Assembly (NCBI GenBank): GCA_031287505.1
Contig: JAITSW010000003.1
Location: forward strand, 1 to 5,427
DNA length: 5,427 bases
Direction: 5' to 3'
Origin: Propionibacteriaceae bacterium
GTDB taxonomy: Bacteria; Actinomycetota; Actinomycetes; Propionibacteriales; Propionibacteriaceae
How positions within the stretch are numbered: the first letter of the stretch is position 1; the number at the start of each line of letters is the position of its first letter. The position numbers and the translations under genes were made by a program. Below the pieces are notes generated by a model. The model saw only the letters and a list, made by a program, of their open reading frames with translations. It searched no databases and was not told where the DNA came from. Positions 4,907-5,427 of the stretch are shown one piece after another.

Positions 4907-5427
4907 CTATTTTCTTACAACGTTCGAGAGGCTTGAATAGAATCTGAGGAATTGCGCATCGAGAACCACGAACACATCCTTGGCTGTCCAGCACGGATCA
5001 TTAGGTGCTGCGGAGCAGCTCACGCGCACTCCACGGTCAAAGACGTAATAGCTGAAACGCGGATGCACTCCCCCAAGTTCAATGGCTTTGCCGGGAAAAT
5101 CGAATGTATCAATGAGCAGCGCCAGAGTTGTCGGCGTTATCACTCGGTACGCCAAATCTGGAGTGGCAGCAGTCACCGCATATTTCTCGTTAAACTCAAT
5201 CGATTCGAAATCTATATCTCGGTCAGAATCTTTACCGGGCTCAAGCTCAGGTTGAATCGCCACAGTCCCAGGGACATCTGCGGAGAGATCGGCTTGCCAA
5301 TAGACCGCCCGGAACGGTTCCCTCCACGACTCCACGGCACCTTCCTCAGGATCATTTCTCATATGGACGACCTCAGACGCCTCGTAAGTGATGGTCCCAA
5401 ACGAGCAGCGCTTGCGCCCAATTGTGT
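4907..5427 (-). CDS. DUF3137-like protein, 5' end beyond the window
   Basis: The frame is open to the right edge, so the start is outside; 172 residues are visible, ending at TAG 4907-4909. An ATG at 5362 exists, but the frame upstream of it (IGRKRCSFGTITYEASEVVH) reads as normal protein, so that ATG is probably internal. The stretch IDFESIEFNEKYAVTAATPD followed by LAYRVITPTTLALLIDTF fits the DUF3137 pattern (acidic strand, E-x-x-E/I-F-N, then A-x-x-I-L-T-P and a helix), and the upstream WREPFRAVYWQADL fits the preceding strands. A following strand pair (FSYYVFDRGVRVSC) and a C-terminal helix (DAQFLRFYSSL) complete it. No membrane segment is visible in this part; DUF3137 proteins often have them near the N-terminus. 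Function of the family is unknown. Same strand as the toxin-type genes, but separated from them by the IS block, so any link is uncertain. Confidence 0.65.
   Translation of the reverse strand, partial: TIGRKRCSFGTITYEASEVVHMRNDPEEGAVESWREPFRAVYWQADLSADVPGTVAIQPELEPGKDSDRDIDFESIEFNEKYAVTAATPDLAYRVITPTTLALLIDTFDFPGKAIELGGVHPRFSYYVFDRGVRVSCSAAPNDPCWTAKDVFVVLDAQFLRFYSSLSNVVRK

Overview
The window looks like a piece of an Actinomycetota (high-GC Gram-positive) chromosome. The two transposases are of types common in that phylum, possibly Propionibacteriaceae, but genus is not resolvable here. All supportable genes lie on the minus strand, so the locus reads right to left. The insertion sequences are GC-rich (a sampled line at 2281-2340 is 60% GC). 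The host-type genes are much less so (a sampled line at 421-480 is 43% GC), as expected for horizontally acquired accessory DNA.

Layout, in transcription order. (1) 4907-5427: 3' part of a DUF3137-like gene that enters from beyond the right edge. (2) 4651-4906: short non-coding stretch. (3) 2023-4650: an IS256-family element of about 1.4 kb, with imperfect 35-bp inverted repeats. Its transposase gene is split by a complete 1230-bp IS30-family element (2829-4058) that has perfect 27-bp inverted repeats and a 3-bp CCC target duplication. Removing the IS30 and one CCC copy restores a 423-aa IS256 transposase with its DDE residues. (4) 1736-2022: the last ~95 codons of a gene resembling the C-terminal end of an actinobacterial polymorphic toxin, cut off by the left end of IS256. 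(5) 1337-1726: an intact DUF5071 gene whose ribosome binding site overlaps the toxin stop codon. (6) 394-1248: a larger immunity-like gene (helical repeat-like N-terminal part, DUF6188-like C-terminal part) broken by an in-frame TGA. (7) 1-362: start of an unrecognised gene that leaves the left edge.

Interpretation (inference): this is a decaying polymorphic-toxin tail. One toxin C-terminal fragment is followed by several small immunity-type genes in the same direction, as is usual for contact-dependent or type VII/Rhs-type toxin loci. An IS256 removed the toxin's N-terminal part; the absence of a target duplication around IS256 suggests a deletion or rearrangement. IS30 then landed in IS256. 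The most interesting points are the toxin-fragment/DUF5071 coupling, the IS-supplied start codon in frame with the toxin fragment, and the nested transposons with an exactly reconstructable ancestor. I see no tRNA, rRNA, CRISPR array or riboswitch.
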